64,000 nt of DNA from Bailinhaonella thermotolerans (lineage in GTDB: Bacteria; Actinomycetota; Actinomycetes; Streptosporangiales; Streptosporangiaceae), in the NCBI RefSeq assembly GCF_003594875.1, contig NZ_QZEY01000003.1, forward strand, positions 1 through 64,000. The letters are read 5' to 3'. How positions within the stretch are numbered: the first letter of the stretch is position 1; each line of letters starts with the position of its first letter. This document shows positions 18,609-27,934 of this stretch, one piece after another. Below the pieces are notes generated by a model. It was not told the origin of the DNA. It worked only from the letters and a program-made list of their open reading frames with translations, and did not search any database. Made by a program: the position numbers and the translations under genes.

Positions 18609-19201
18609 CGCGCGAGAATCATCCACAGGCTGTGGAAAACTCCGGCCCGTCCCGGGAGGACGCGGAGGAGGCGATCCGGGGCCGGTTCGGCGACGAAGCG
18701 GTCATCTCCGACGCTTACGGACAGCTCACCGTGGACGTGCCCGCGGCCCTGTGGACGGCGGCCGCGGAGTTCGCCCGGGACTCCCTGGGGTGCGCGTTCT
18801 TCGACTGGCTGACCGGCGTGGACGAGCCGCCGGACGCGTTCGCCGTGGTCGCGCACGTGTACTCCCAGACCGCCCGGCTGCACCTGCTGCTGCGCACCTC
18901 CGTGCCCAGGGAGCGGCCGGTGCTGGCCTCGGTCACCGCGGTCTACCGGGGCGCGGAGTGGCACGAGCGCGAGACGTACGAGATGTTCGGGGTGGAGTTC
19001 GCCGGGCACCCCCGGCTGGAGCCGCTGCTGCTGCCCGACGGGTTCGAGGGGCATCCGCTGCGCAAGGACTTCGTGCTGGCCGCGCGGGTGGCCAAGGCGT
19101 GGCCCGGCGCGAAGGAGCCCGGCGAGTCGGCGGCGGGCGCGCCCAGCCGGCGGCGGGTGGTGCCCCCCGGCGTGCCGCAGGACTGGGCCAAGCCGTTGTA
19201 G
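18605..19201 (+). CDS. nuoC: NADH-quinone oxidoreductase subunit C
   Basis: A 198-residue peripheral-arm subunit of the 30-kDa family. GTG 18605 overlaps the nuoB stop (GTGA). The signature [17 protein letters not shown] lies near residue 120, followed by [15 protein letters not shown]. The C-terminal 30 residues are Pro/Arg-rich. It is NuoC alone, not a NuoCD fusion: the protein ends well before any 49-kDa subunit sequence and the next gene is nuoH. An inverted pair of DnaA-box-like sequences falls inside its first codons (18619-18639). Confidence 0.92.
   Translation: MTRENHPQAVENSGPSREDAEEAIRGRFGDEAVISDAYGQLTVDVPAALWTAAAEFARDSLGCAFFDWLTGVDEPPDAFAVVAHVYSQTARLHLLLRTSVPRERPVLASVTAVYRGAEWHERETYEMFGVEFAGHPRLEPLLLPDGFEGHPLRKDFVLAARVAKAWPGAKEPGESAAGAPSRRRVVPPGVPQDWAKPL
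18619..18639. promoter_or_regulatory. Inverted pair of DnaA-box-like nonamers
   Basis: TCATCCACA (18619-18627) and TGTGGAAAA (18631-18639) face each other across three bases inside the first codons of nuoC. They add to the five sites in the nuoA-nuoB gap. Confidence 0.45.
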
Positions 19202-19261
19202 ACCGACGCCGTCCAGGCGGCCGGCCTGGCGGGACCACCGGGAGACCCACCGGGAGGGCGA

Positions 19262-20218
19262 ATGAACGCGCTGCTCGACACCGCGCTCCGGCTGGTCGTG
19301 ATCACCGGCGCGTTCCTGCTGCTCCCGCTCATCGTGGGGCAGACCGAGCACAAGGTCATGGCCCACATGCAGGGCCGCCTGGGCCCGATGTACGCCGGGC
19401 GGTTCCACGGGTGGGCCCAGCTCCTCGCGGACGGCGTGAAGTTCGCGCAGAAGGAGGACGTGATCCCGGCCGCCGCCGACCGCCGGATCTTCGGGATCGC
19501 GCCCGCCGTGGCGCTGGTGCCGTACCTCGTGATCCTGGTCGTGGTGCCGGTCGGGCCCGGGCTCGTGGGGCGCGACCTCGACGTGGGGCTGTTCTTCGTG
19601 CTCGCGGTGCTGGGCGTCGGCGTGCTCGGCTCGATCATGGCCGGGTGGGCCTCGGCCAACAAGTACTCCCTGCTCGGCGGCATGCGGGTCGCCGCCCAGC
19701 TCATGGCGTACGAACTGCCGCTGGTGCTCGCGGCCTCCTCGGTCGCGATGGCGGCGGGCACGCTGTCGCTGCCCGGGATCGTCGAGGAGTGGCGGTGGTG
19801 GTGGCTGCCCTGGCAGGCGATCGGCGCGGTGGTGTTCTTCGTCGCGGGCCTCGCGGAGCTCCAGCGCCCGCCGTTCGACATGCCGGTCGCCGACTCCGAG
19901 ATCATCTTCGGGCCCTACACGGAGTACGCCGGGCTGCGCTTCGCCCTGTTCATCCTCGCGGAGTACGCCGGGATCGTGGTCCTCTGCGCGCTGACGACCG
20001 TCCTGTTCCTCGGCGGCTGGCACGGGCCCCTGCTGCCGGGCGTGCTGTGGACCCTCATCAAGATCTTCCTCCTGGCGTTCGTGGTGATCTGGGTCCGAGT
20101 GTCCTATCCCCGGCTGCGCGAGGACCAGCTCCAGAAGCTCGCGTGGGTCGGCCTGGTCCCGCTGGCGCTCCTCCAGCTCGCCCTCACCGGCGTCGTCAAG
20201 GTCCTCCTCGCGGCCTGA
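19262..20218 (+). CDS. nuoH: NADH-quinone oxidoreductase subunit H
   Basis: The 318-residue, eight-helix membrane subunit forming part of the quinone chamber. Recognisable by the amphipathic loop [17 protein letters not shown] (residues about 29-45), [17 protein letters not shown] and [18 protein letters not shown] 19262 follows GGGAGG. The acidic loop residues that couple quinone reduction to proton transfer (EI in AEADSE-type loop, TEYAG) are present. The 60-bp gap before it is where nuoD would normally stand. Confidence 0.94.
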   Translation: MNALLDTALRLVVITGAFLLLPLIVGQTEHKVMAHMQGRLGPMYAGRFHGWAQLLADGVKFAQKEDVIPAAADRRIFGIAPAVALVPYLVILVVVPVGPGLVGRDLDVGLFFVLAVLGVGVLGSIMAGWASANKYSLLGGMRVAAQLMAYELPLVLAASSVAMAAGTLSLPGIVEEWRWWWLPWQAIGAVVFFVAGLAELQRPPFDMPVADSEIIFGPYTEYAGLRFALFILAEYAGIVVLCALTTVLFLGGWHGPLLPGVLWTLIKIFLLAFVVIWVRVSYPRLREDQLQKLAWVGLVPLALLQLALTGVVKVLLAA

Positions 20219-20370
20219 CCGCCGGTGAGGCCGCCGCCCGTGGGGCCGCCACCCGGGCCGCCGGCGAGGGCCGGTGGGGCGGACGGCGAGGGCCGGTGGG
20301 GCGGACGGTGGGGGGCCCGATGTGGGCCGGGGTCATTTACATGGGGCCCGGGTGCGGGATGATGTGGATC

Positions 20371-21741
20371 GTGGCGCGTATACCGGGATCGGGACTGGCG
20401 AAGGGGCTGGCCGTCACGTTGGGGCGGATGACCCGGCGTGCGGTGACCGAGCAGTACCCGGAGGTCCGGCCGGAGCTGCCGCCGCGCAGCCGCGGGGTGA
20501 TCGGGCTCCTGGAGGAGAACTGCACGGTCTGCATGCTGTGCGCCCGCGAGTGCCCCGACTGGTGCATCTACATCGACTCGCACAAGGAGACCGCCCCCGC
20601 GCCCGAGGGCGGGCGGCCCCGGGCGCACAACGTCCTCGACCGGTTCGCCATCGACTTCTCGCTGTGCATGTACTGCGGCATCTGCGTCGAGGTGTGCCCG
20701 TTCGACGCGCTGTTCTGGGCGCCGGACTTCGAGTACGCCGAATACGACATCCGGGACCTCCTTCACGAGAAGGACCGGCTTCGGGGCTGGATGGAGAGCG
20801 TGCCCGCGCCGCAGCTCCACGACGAGCGCGCCGAGCCGCCCAAGGAGGTCGCCGCCGCCTCCCGGCCCGCCCGCGCCGCCGTGCCCGGCCGTCCCGCGCG
20901 CGCCGCGTCGCGGCCGCCCGCCGAGGTCCGCCCGGCCGATCCGGCCACCGGTCCCGCGCCCGCGTCCCGTCCCGCCGCGTCCTCCGGAGACGCCGGTACG
21001 GCGGAGCCGCCCGCGAGTGACGCCACGGCGGGCGAGAGCCGTACCGGAGGCGAGGGCCGCGCGGCGGGCGAGAGCCGTACCGGAGGCGAGGGCCGCGCGG
21101 CGGGCGAGAGCCGTACGGGCGCCGGGGAGGGGCCTGACGTGGAGGGTACGGCCAGGCGGCCGCGGCAGTCGCTGTCGGCGCGGTCGGTGCGCGCGATCAG
21201 GCCGCCGGGCTCGCTGCCGAAGAAGACCGAGCCTCCGGCCGAGGGGACTCCCGCGACGCCCTCCGCCGCGCCCGGGACGCCGCCCGCCTCCCCGCCCGCC
21301 TCCACCGCGGGTCCCGGGGTGGAGCCGCGGGCCGGGGGAGAGGACCGGAGGGCCGGGGAACGGCCGCCGAGGAAGCCCCGGCAGGGCCTGTCGGCCAGCG
21401 CCGTGCGGGCGATCAGGCCACCGGGGTCGCTGCCCGGGAAGCCCGGGCCGTCCGGCGCGAGCGAACCACCGGGCCAGGGCGAACCGACCGGCAAGCCCGA
21501 ACCGCCGGGCAAGTCCCAGTCGCCGGGCAAGCCCGAACCGCCGGGCAAGTCCCAGTCGCCGGGCAAGCCTGAACCGCCGGAGAAGGCCGGACCGCCAGGC
21601 GAGTCACGGCCCGGCGGGGGCGATCCACCGGAAAGGCCGGAGTCGTCCGGTGAGTCCGATCCGCCTGATGGGGCGGAATCCCGGGGAGACCCGCCGGGAG
21701 GGCGGGGGACATCGCCCGCGGAGCCGGGGGACGGGACGTGA
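20371..21741 (+). CDS. nuoI: NADH-quinone oxidoreductase subunit I with a ~290-residue tail
   Basis: A ferredoxin-like subunit with two [4Fe-4S] clusters. GTG 20371 gives [17 protein letters not shown], matching family starts; in-frame ATGs lie at 20341, 20359 and 20362. The cluster ligands are Cys51-54-57-61 and Cys99-102-105-109. The conserved core ends near residue 165, whereas the protein runs to 456. The tail is disordered in character (Pro, Glu, Arg, Gly, Ser) with [12 protein letters not shown] and [12 protein letters not shown] repeats, and holds two copies of a basic motif [RK][20 protein letters not shown] at residues 263-283 and 335-355. In the absence of NuoEFG, NuoI is the likely entry point for electrons from ferredoxin (inference). 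Confidence 0.93.
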   Translation: MARIPGSGLAKGLAVTLGRMTRRAVTEQYPEVRPELPPRSRGVIGLLEENCTVCMLCARECPDWCIYIDSHKETAPAPEGGRPRAHNVLDRFAIDFSLCMYCGICVEVCPFDALFWAPDFEYAEYDIRDLLHEKDRLRGWMESVPAPQLHDERAEPPKEVAAASRPARAAVPGRPARAASRPPAEVRPADPATGPAPASRPAASSGDAGTAEPPASDATAGESRTGGEGRAAGESRTGGEGRAAGESRTGAGEGPDVEGTARRPRQSLSARSVRAIRPPGSLPKKTEPPAEGTPATPSAAPGTPPASPPASTAGPGVEPRAGGEDRRAGERPPRKPRQGLSASAVRAIRPPGSLPGKPGPSGASEPPGQGEPTGKPEPPGKSQSPGKPEPPGKSQSPGKPEPPEKAGPPGESRPGGGDPPERPESSGESDPPDGAESRGDPPGGRGTSPAEPGDGT

Positions 21742-22679
21742 GGGAAGCGCCGTCCTACCTGTCGCCGAGTGGTCAGGAGATCGTGTTCCTGCTGCTCGGC
21801 GCGGTCGTGGTCGGATCGGCGCTTCTCGTTGTCACCACCAGGCGGCTCGTGCACGCGGCGCTGTGGCTGGTGGTCTCGCTCGGCGGTCTCGCCGGGTGCT
21901 ATCTCGTGCTCACGGCCGAGTTCGTGGCCTGGGTGCAGGTGCTCATCTACGTCGGCGCGGTCGTGGTCCTGCTGCTCTTCGGGATCATGCTCACCCGCGC
22001 CCCGGTCGGCCCCTCGGAGAACCTCGACTCGGGGAACCGCCGGCTGGCCGCCCTCGTCGCGCTCGCGACCGCCGCCCTGCTGGTCACCGTGGTCGTCGAG
22101 GGCTTCCGTACGGCGTACGCCCCGCTCGGCCCGGCCGCGGCGGGCGCGGTCAAGCCCATCGGCGCGAGCATCTTCCGGGCCTGGGTGCTCCCCTTCGAGG
22201 CCCTGTCGGTCCTCCTCCTCGCCGCGCTCATCGGCGCGATCGTGCTCAGCCGCACGGACATCGCCCGCCCCCGCTCGGACCCGCTACGCGTCCGGCCGGC
22301 CACCGGCGTCCCCGCCGCGACCTCCCCCAACGGCCCCCGCCCCGCCCCGCCTCCGGCCCAGCCCCCCGCGCGGCCCCCCGCCGACCCCTCGGGCTCCGCC
22401 GCGCCGGGCTCCGCCGCCGCGCCGGGCGAGCCCCGTACGGGAGAGGCCCGGCCCGCCCCCGCCCCGGCGGACGCCCGCCCTGCCCCTGACCCCACCCCGG
22501 ACCCCGGATCCCGCTCCGCCTCCGATCCCGGGTCCGCGTCCGGCCCCGGCCCAGGATCGGGGGCCGCGTCCGGCCCCGGCCCAGGATCGGGGTCCGCGCC
22601 CGGCCCCGGCCCAGGATCGGGGTCCCGCTCCGTGTCCGGTCCCGGCGCGGCCGGGGACTCCGAAGGCGGTGGCTCCTGA
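21738..22679 (+). CDS. nuoJ: NADH-quinone oxidoreductase subunit J with Pro/Gly tail
   Basis: GTG 21738 overlaps the nuoI stop. Residues about 12-180 form the five-helix NuoJ membrane core ([46 protein letters not shown] region, [16 protein letters not shown]). After [10 protein letters not shown] near 178 comes a tail of about 130 residues rich in Pro, Ala, Ser, Asp and Gly with tandem SGPGPGSG units; the DNA shows 30-bp-type repeats at 22530-22625. Similar tails occur on NuoB and NuoI of the same operon. NuoJ carries the central TMH3 that changes conformation in catalysis. Confidence 0.92.
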   Translation: MREAPSYLSPSGQEIVFLLLGAVVVGSALLVVTTRRLVHAALWLVVSLGGLAGCYLVLTAEFVAWVQVLIYVGAVVVLLLFGIMLTRAPVGPSENLDSGNRRLAALVALATAALLVTVVVEGFRTAYAPLGPAAAGAVKPIGASIFRAWVLPFEALSVLLLAALIGAIVLSRTDIARPRSDPLRVRPATGVPAATSPNGPRPAPPPAQPPARPPADPSGSAAPGSAAAPGEPRTGEARPAPAPADARPAPDPTPDPGSRSASDPGSASGPGPGSGAASGPGPGSGSAPGPGPGSGSRSVSGPGAAGDSEGGGS

Positions 22680-23062
22680 TGCACGTGGTCTATCCGGCCG
22701 TGGTCGCGGCGCTGTTGTTCTCGGTCGGGGTGTACGGCGTGCTCGCGCGGCGGAACGCGATCCTCGTGCTGATGTCGGTGGAGCTGATGCTCAACGCCGT
22801 CAACCTCAACCTGGTGGCGTTCGACGTGTGGCTGCGGGACCGGTTGCACGGCGGGCAGGTGCTCACGCTGTTCGTGATCGTGATCGCGGCGGCCGAGGTG
22901 GGCGTGGGGCTGGCGATCGTGCTCGCGGTGTTCAGGAACCGGCGCACCGTGGACGTCGACCGGCTGCGCGACCTGGGCGAGCCCGAGCCGGTGGGAGCCT
23001 CGCCGGGTGAGCCCGAGCCCGTGGGCGGCGGCCCGGACGGGCGGGCGGGAGACGCCGCGTGA
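22679..23062 (+). CDS. nuoK: NADH-quinone oxidoreductase subunit K
   Basis: A 127-residue subunit; ATG 22679 shares one base with the nuoJ stop (TGATG). Three transmembrane segments (about 4-22, 27-50, 58-84) with Glu in [11 protein letters not shown] and [13 protein letters not shown], the two conserved acidic residues of the central proton axis. The usual length is about 100; the extra 25 residues form a hydrophilic tail with EPEPVG repeated twice. Confidence 0.93.
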   Translation: MHVVYPAVVAALLFSVGVYGVLARRNAILVLMSVELMLNAVNLNLVAFDVWLRDRLHGGQVLTLFVIVIAAAEVGVGLAIVLAVFRNRRTVDVDRLRDLGEPEPVGASPGEPEPVGGGPDGRAGDAA

Positions 23063-24870
23063 TGGGCCTGGTCGCGCTCGTCGTCGGGCTGCCGTTCGCC
23101 GGGGCCCTGATCGGGATCTTCGCGGGGCGGCGGGCGGCGCCGTACCTCGCGGTGATCCCCACCGGGGCCGCGCTGCTGATCTCGGCCTGGCTGGCGTACG
23201 CCCAGGCCGCCGCCGGGCCCCGGGAGGCGACGCTGACGCTGGTCGAGACCGGCTCGGTGCCGATCTCGGTGAGCCTGGGGCTGGACGGGCTGTCGGCGCT
23301 GGTCGGCGTGCTCGTGACCGTCGTGGCGACCGCCGTCCAGACGTACTCGATCGGCTACATGCGCCAGGAGCCCCGGTACGCGAGCTACGCCGCCTTCATC
23401 TCCCTCTTCACCTCGGCGATGCTGCTGGTCGTCCACGCCGCCGACCTGCTCGTCCTGTACGTCGGCTGGGAGGTGATGGGCTTCTGCTCGTACGCCCTGA
23501 TCGGCCACTTCTGGGAGGACCGCGCGAACTCCCGCGCGGCGATCAAGGCGTTCCTGGTCACCCGGCTGGGCGACGTCGGCTTCCTGTTCGGGATCTTCGT
23601 GCTGGGGATCTCGGCCGGGAGCTTCCGGATCGGCGACGTGCTCGCGGCGGTGCCCGCGATGTCCCCGGGCACGCTCGTCGCGGCCACGTTGCTGCTGGTC
23701 GCGGGGGTCGCGGGCAAGAGCGCGCAGGTCCCGCTGCACACCTGGCTGCCGGACGCGATGGCGGGTCCCACCCCGATCAGCGCGCTCATCCACGCCGCCA
23801 CCATGGTCGCCGCCGGGATCTTCATCGTGGCGCGGCTCTACCCGGCGTTCGTCGCGGCCCCGCCCACGCTCGACCTGCTCGCCGTCCTCGCCGCGCTCGG
23901 GATGCTCGGCGCCGCCCTGGCCGCGCTGGCCGCCGACGACCTCAAACGCGTGCTCGCGTACTCCACGGTCAGCCAGCTCGCCTACATGGCGGCCGGGCTC
24001 GCCGCCGGGACCCGCGACGGGGCGGTCTTCCACCTGCTCACCCACGGCGCGTTCAAGGCGCTGCTGTTCCTGTGCGCGGGCGCGGTGATCCACGCCGTCG
24101 GCTCCAACCTGATGACCGACATGGGCGGGCTCCGGCGCGGGCTGCCGGTCACGTTCCCGGCCATGACCATCGGCTTCGCGGCCCTCATGGGCCTGCCCCC
24201 GGCCAGCGGGTTCTTCAGCAAGGACGTGATCATCGCCGTCACCGAGCACACCGCGGGGGGCGAGGGCGCGCCGCTGACGATCTGGATCGCCTGGCTGGTG
24301 TACGGCGTCGCGCTGGTCACCGTCGCGGTCACGGCGGCGTACTCCACCCGGGCCTGGCTGCGCACGTTCTTCGGGGTGCGCCGCCCGGACCTGGCGGCGC
24401 ACGAGGGCCCGGCGAGCATGGTCGTGCCGATCGCCGTGCTCGCCGTCCCCGCGCTGCTGCTGGGCTTCGCCGGGCTGCCGTTCGCCGGCCTGCGCCCCGA
24501 CCTGCCGTCCAGCCTGCTCAGCGTGGGCGCGTCGCTGGCCGGCGCGGTGGTCGTGTGGACGGCCTGGCGCCGCGACCCCGAGTCCGACCCGGCGCGGGTG
24601 CTGGGGCCGCTGCGCCCGGCCGCCGAGCAGGCGTTCTACGTCGACCGGGCCTACCACGCCCTGTTCGTGCGCCCGGTGGCCGCGCTCGCCCGGCTCACCG
24701 TGCGCGCCGACGACCGCGTGGTGGACGGCGCGGTGCGGGGCTCGGGCCGTACGGCGGTGGGCGCGGGCGGGCTGCTGCGGCGGCTGCAGGCGGGGAACGC
24801 GCAGGCCTACGTGACGGGCGTGCTCGCGGGGGTGCTGATCATCACGGTCGGGGTGGTGGTGCTGCGATGA
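23062..24870 (+). CDS. nuoL: NADH-quinone oxidoreductase subunit L
   Basis: The antiporter-like distal proton pump, 602 residues from ATG 23062 (GTG 23059 directly before it is the alternative), overlapping the nuoK stop. The protein has about 15 hydrophobic segments, with GWEVMGFCSYALIG (key Glu), QVPLHTWLPDAMAGPTPISALIHAATMV region, the Lys of LAADDLKRVLAYSTVSQL and the GFFSKD loop. The C-terminal lateral-helix region is shorter and less conserved but present (residues about 500-602). Overlaps nuoM by 4 bp. Confidence 0.94.
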   Translation: MGLVALVVGLPFAGALIGIFAGRRAAPYLAVIPTGAALLISAWLAYAQAAAGPREATLTLVETGSVPISVSLGLDGLSALVGVLVTVVATAVQTYSIGYMRQEPRYASYAAFISLFTSAMLLVVHAADLLVLYVGWEVMGFCSYALIGHFWEDRANSRAAIKAFLVTRLGDVGFLFGIFVLGISAGSFRIGDVLAAVPAMSPGTLVAATLLLVAGVAGKSAQVPLHTWLPDAMAGPTPISALIHAATMVAAGIFIVARLYPAFVAAPPTLDLLAVLAALGMLGAALAALAADDLKRVLAYSTVSQLAYMAAGLAAGTRDGAVFHLLTHGAFKALLFLCAGAVIHAVGSNLMTDMGGLRRGLPVTFPAMTIGFAALMGLPPASGFFSKDVIIAVTEHTAGGEGAPLTIWIAWLVYGVALVTVAVTAAYSTRAWLRTFFGVRRPDLAAHEGPASMVVPIAVLAVPALLLGFAGLPFAGLRPDLPSSLLSVGASLAGAVVVWTAWRRDPESDPARVLGPLRPAAEQAFYVDRAYHALFVRPVAALARLTVRADDRVVDGAVRGSGRTAVGAGGLLRRLQAGNAQAYVTGVLAGVLIITVGVVVLR

Positions 24871-26354
24871 TCCCGGTGCTCCTGGTGACCGTCCCGCTGC
24901 TCGCGGCGGCCGGGCTGCTCGTGCCGGCGGCCCGGCGGGTGGTCCGCGGGTACGGCCTGGCGGTGTCCGGGCTGGTGCTGGGGCTGTCGATCGCGCTCGC
25001 GGCGACGTTCGACTACGCCCGGCCCGCCGCGGTCCAGGCCGAGGTGGACGTCGCCTGGACGCCGGGGCTGGACCTGCGGTTCCACCTCGGCGTGGACGGG
25101 ATCTCGCTGCCGCTGGTGGTGCTGACGGCGCTGCTCACGGCCCTGTGCTTCGTGTACCTGGCCGGGCGGCCGTCCCGGCGCATGCGCGCGCTCACGGTCG
25201 CGCTGCTGGTGCTGGAAGCGGGCATGCTCGGCACGTTCGTCGCGCTCGACCTGCTGCTGTTCTTCGTGTTCTTCGAGGTCGTGCTCGTCCCGATGTACTT
25301 CGTGATCGCCGTCTGGGGCGGGCCCGGGCGGCGGGCGGCGGCCGTCAAGTTCATCCTCTACACGCTGCTCGGCTCCGCCGTGCTGCTGCTGGGGCTGCTG
25401 CTCATCTGGGCGCAGACCGGGACACTGGACATGGTGGACCTGGCGCGCACGCACGGGTCGGGGATGTCGCGCGGCGCGCAGATCCTGGCGTTCGTCGCGG
25501 TCGCGGGCGGGCTGGCGGTCAAGGCCCCGATGTGGCCGCTGCACACGTGGCTGCCGGACGCGCACACCGAGGCCCCGACCGTGGGATCGGTGCTGCTCGC
25601 CGGGGTCCTGCTCAAGATGGGCACGTACGGCCTCGCCCGCGTGGCCGTACCCGTCCTGCCGCAGGGGGCCGAGGCCGTCGCGCCGTGGCTCGGGGCGTTC
25701 GCGGTGATCGGGATCGTGTACGGATCGCTCGCGTGCCTCGCGCAGCGCGACCTCAAGCGCATGATCGCGTTCTCCTCGGTCGGGCACATGGGGTTCGTGC
25801 TGCTGGGCTTCGCCACGCTCACGCCGGTCGGGATGAACGCGGCGCTGTTCGGGAACGTCGCCCACGGGCTGATCACCGGGCTGCTGTTCTTCCTCGCCGG
25901 AGGCGTCAAGGACCGGTACGGCACGAGCGACATGACCCGGCTGGGCGGCGGGATGCTGGGGCGGCTGCCGTACCTCGGCTCGCTGCTGACCTTCGCGGCG
26001 GTGGCGTCGCTGGGGCTGCCCGGGCTGGCCGGGTTCTGGGGCGAGATGCTGGCGCTGCTCGGCGCGTTCTCGCCGGGGGCGGGGCTGTCGCGGCCGCTGT
26101 ACCTGGTGTTCATGGCGATCGGCGGGCTGGGGACGGTGCTGACGGCGGCGTACTTCCTGGTCATGCTCTCCCGCGTGACGCACGGCCGGCCGGACGCGCG
26201 GTGGCGGGACGCGCGGCTGCCCGACGTGACCGGATACGAGCTGGCCGCGTGGTCGCCGCTGGTCGCGCTGACGCTCGTGATCGGGCTGTGGCCGAAGTCG
26301 CTGCTGCTGGTGACCGATCCGGCGGTCCGCGTCCTGCTGGGGGTGGTGCCGTGA
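24867..26354 (+). CDS. nuoM: NADH-quinone oxidoreductase subunit M
   Basis: A 495-residue antiporter-like subunit beginning at ATG 24867 in the nuoL stop. About 14 transmembrane segments; diagnostic are FFVFFEVVLVPMYFVIAVWGG (Glu essential for proton transfer), KAPMWPLHTWLPDAHTEAPT, CLAQRDLKRMIAFSSVGHMG and LPGLAGFWGE. Overlaps nuoN by 4 bp. Nothing unusual in length. Confidence 0.95.
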   Translation: MIPVLLVTVPLLAAAGLLVPAARRVVRGYGLAVSGLVLGLSIALAATFDYARPAAVQAEVDVAWTPGLDLRFHLGVDGISLPLVVLTALLTALCFVYLAGRPSRRMRALTVALLVLEAGMLGTFVALDLLLFFVFFEVVLVPMYFVIAVWGGPGRRAAAVKFILYTLLGSAVLLLGLLLIWAQTGTLDMVDLARTHGSGMSRGAQILAFVAVAGGLAVKAPMWPLHTWLPDAHTEAPTVGSVLLAGVLLKMGTYGLARVAVPVLPQGAEAVAPWLGAFAVIGIVYGSLACLAQRDLKRMIAFSSVGHMGFVLLGFATLTPVGMNAALFGNVAHGLITGLLFFLAGGVKDRYGTSDMTRLGGGMLGRLPYLGSLLTFAAVASLGLPGLAGFWGEMLALLGAFSPGAGLSRPLYLVFMAIGGLGTVLTAAYFLVMLSRVTHGRPDARWRDARLPDVTGYELAAWSPLVALTLVIGLWPKSLLLVTDPAVRVLLGVVP

Positions 26355-27829
26355 TCCAGTCCATCGACTACGCCGCGATCGCGCCGCCGCTGATCCTCGC
26401 GCTGGCCGCGGGGCTGGTGCTGCTGCTCGACGCGTTCCTCGGCCGGCCCCGCGCGCCGGGGTTCGCGGCGCTCGGCGGGGTGCTCCTTTCGACGGCGGCG
26501 GTGGCGTGGCTCGCGGTGGAAGGGGCCGGGCGTGCCACCTTCTGCATCCCGGGCGAACTGCGCGGCGGCGGGCCCGCCTCGTGCTCGTACGTCGCGGACC
26601 GGTTCACGCTGGTGATCTCGGCGGTGATGCTGGGCGCGGCCGTGGTGGTCGTGCTGCTGTCGATGACCGAGCTGGCGCGCGGCGACGTGCCCGCGGGGGA
26701 GTGGTACTTCCTGCTGCTGTGCGCGTTCGCCGGGGCCGTGGCGCTGCCTGCCTCGCGGGACCTGGTGATGCTGGTCGTGTCGCTGGAGCTGGTCTCGCTG
26801 CCGGTGTTCGTGCTCGCCGCGCTGCGCCGGTACGACGGGCGCGCGGGGGAGGCCGCGCTGAAGCTGTTCCTGGTCTCCGTGGTGTCCACGGCCGTGATGC
26901 TGTTCGGGGCCTCGCTGGTGTACGGCGTGACCGGGGAGATCCATCTGGAGCGGATCGCGGCGGTGCTCGCCGGCGCGCGGTTCACCGACGCGGTGCCCGC
27001 GCCCGGCGCCGGGGCCCCGGTCGCGGTCGCCGGGGTCGTGCTGGTGCTGGCCGGGTTCGCGTTCAAGGTGGCCGCCGTGCCGTTCCACTTCTGGGCGGGC
27101 GACGTCTACCGGGGCGCGCCGGTGCCGGTCGCCGCGCTGCTGTCGGTGATCTCCAAGGCGGCCGGGTTCGCCGGGCTGATCCTGCTGTTCACGCTGGCCT
27201 TCCCCGCGCTGCGCGGCGTGTGGGGGCCGCTCGTCGCCGTGCTGGCGGCGGCCACCATGACCGTCGGCAACCTCCTGGCCCTGCGGCAGCGCCACGCCGT
27301 ACGGCTGCTCGCGTGGTCGTCCGTGGCGCAGTCGGGGTACATCCTGGCGCCGCTCGCGTCCGCCGACCGCGGCGCGGTGCCGGCGTCCGTGGCGTACCTC
27401 GCGCTCTACGCGGCGATGAACATGGGCGCGTTCGCGGTGGTGGCGGTGGTCGCGCGCACGCGGGCGGGCAACGAGCTGGACGACTACCGGGGGCTGTGGG
27501 CCGTCAGCCCCTGGTCGGCCGCGGCGCTGGGGTTCTTCCTCGTGTGCCTGGCCGGGCTGCCGCCGGGGCTCGCGGGGCTGTTCGCGAAGATCGTCGTCTT
27601 CCGGGAGGTCGTCGCGGGCGGGCTGGGGTGGCTGGCGATCGTGATGGCGATCAATACCGTGATCGGGCTTTACTACTACATCGCCTGGGCGGGACGCTTG
27701 TTCGCGGCCGTACGACCCGGCCGCGCCGTACCCGTGACGGCGCCGGCGGGCGTGGCCGTCGCGATCGCCCTGGTCGCGACCGGAGTCTTCTCCGCGCTGC
27801 CGCAACTGGCGATCTCCGCCCTCGGCTGA
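26351..27829 (+). CDS. nuoN: NADH-quinone oxidoreductase subunit N
   Basis: A 492-residue antiporter-like subunit; GTG 26351 overlaps the nuoM stop. Motifs include VSLELVSLPVFVLAAL (Glu), FKVAAVPFHFWAGDVYRGAPVPVAALLS region, LLAWSSVAQSGYILAPLA and CLAGLPPGLAGLFAKI. It closes the operon; 105 bp later htpX begins with its own Shine-Dalgarno and a possible stress promoter. Confidence 0.95.
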   Translation: MIQSIDYAAIAPPLILALAAGLVLLLDAFLGRPRAPGFAALGGVLLSTAAVAWLAVEGAGRATFCIPGELRGGGPASCSYVADRFTLVISAVMLGAAVVVVLLSMTELARGDVPAGEWYFLLLCAFAGAVALPASRDLVMLVVSLELVSLPVFVLAALRRYDGRAGEAALKLFLVSVVSTAVMLFGASLVYGVTGEIHLERIAAVLAGARFTDAVPAPGAGAPVAVAGVVLVLAGFAFKVAAVPFHFWAGDVYRGAPVPVAALLSVISKAAGFAGLILLFTLAFPALRGVWGPLVAVLAAATMTVGNLLALRQRHAVRLLAWSSVAQSGYILAPLASADRGAVPASVAYLALYAAMNMGAFAVVAVVARTRAGNELDDYRGLWAVSPWSAAALGFFLVCLAGLPPGLAGLFAKIVVFREVVAGGLGWLAIVMAINTVIGLYYYIAWAGRLFAAVRPGRAVPVTAPAGVAVAIALVATGVFSALPQLAISALG

Positions 27830-27872
27830 GACCGCCCGCCGCCGCGGCCGTACGGCGGGACTCGGCGGGAAC

Positions 27873-27900
27873 GGGAACGTATGCGCAGGTTGCAGACGTT
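27873..27900 (+). promoter_or_regulatory. Candidate SigR/SigH-type promoter of htpX
   Basis: GGGAAC (27873-27878) and GTT (27898-27900) are separated by 19 bp, close to the SigR consensus GGGAAT-N18-GTT. This would give a short leader containing the GGAAGGAGGT ribosome-binding site at 27921-27930. The spacing is one base longer than the classical optimum. Confidence 0.45.
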
Positions 27901-27934
27901 TGGCTAGTGGAACCGGCACGGGAAGGAGGTTGAG

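Noticed and set aside
18751-20370. Long open frame reading into nuoI from upstream, candidate NuoD or fusion
   Set aside because: The upstream part overlaps nuoC and nuoH in another frame and shows no NuoD motifs; only the part from 20371 is NuoI.
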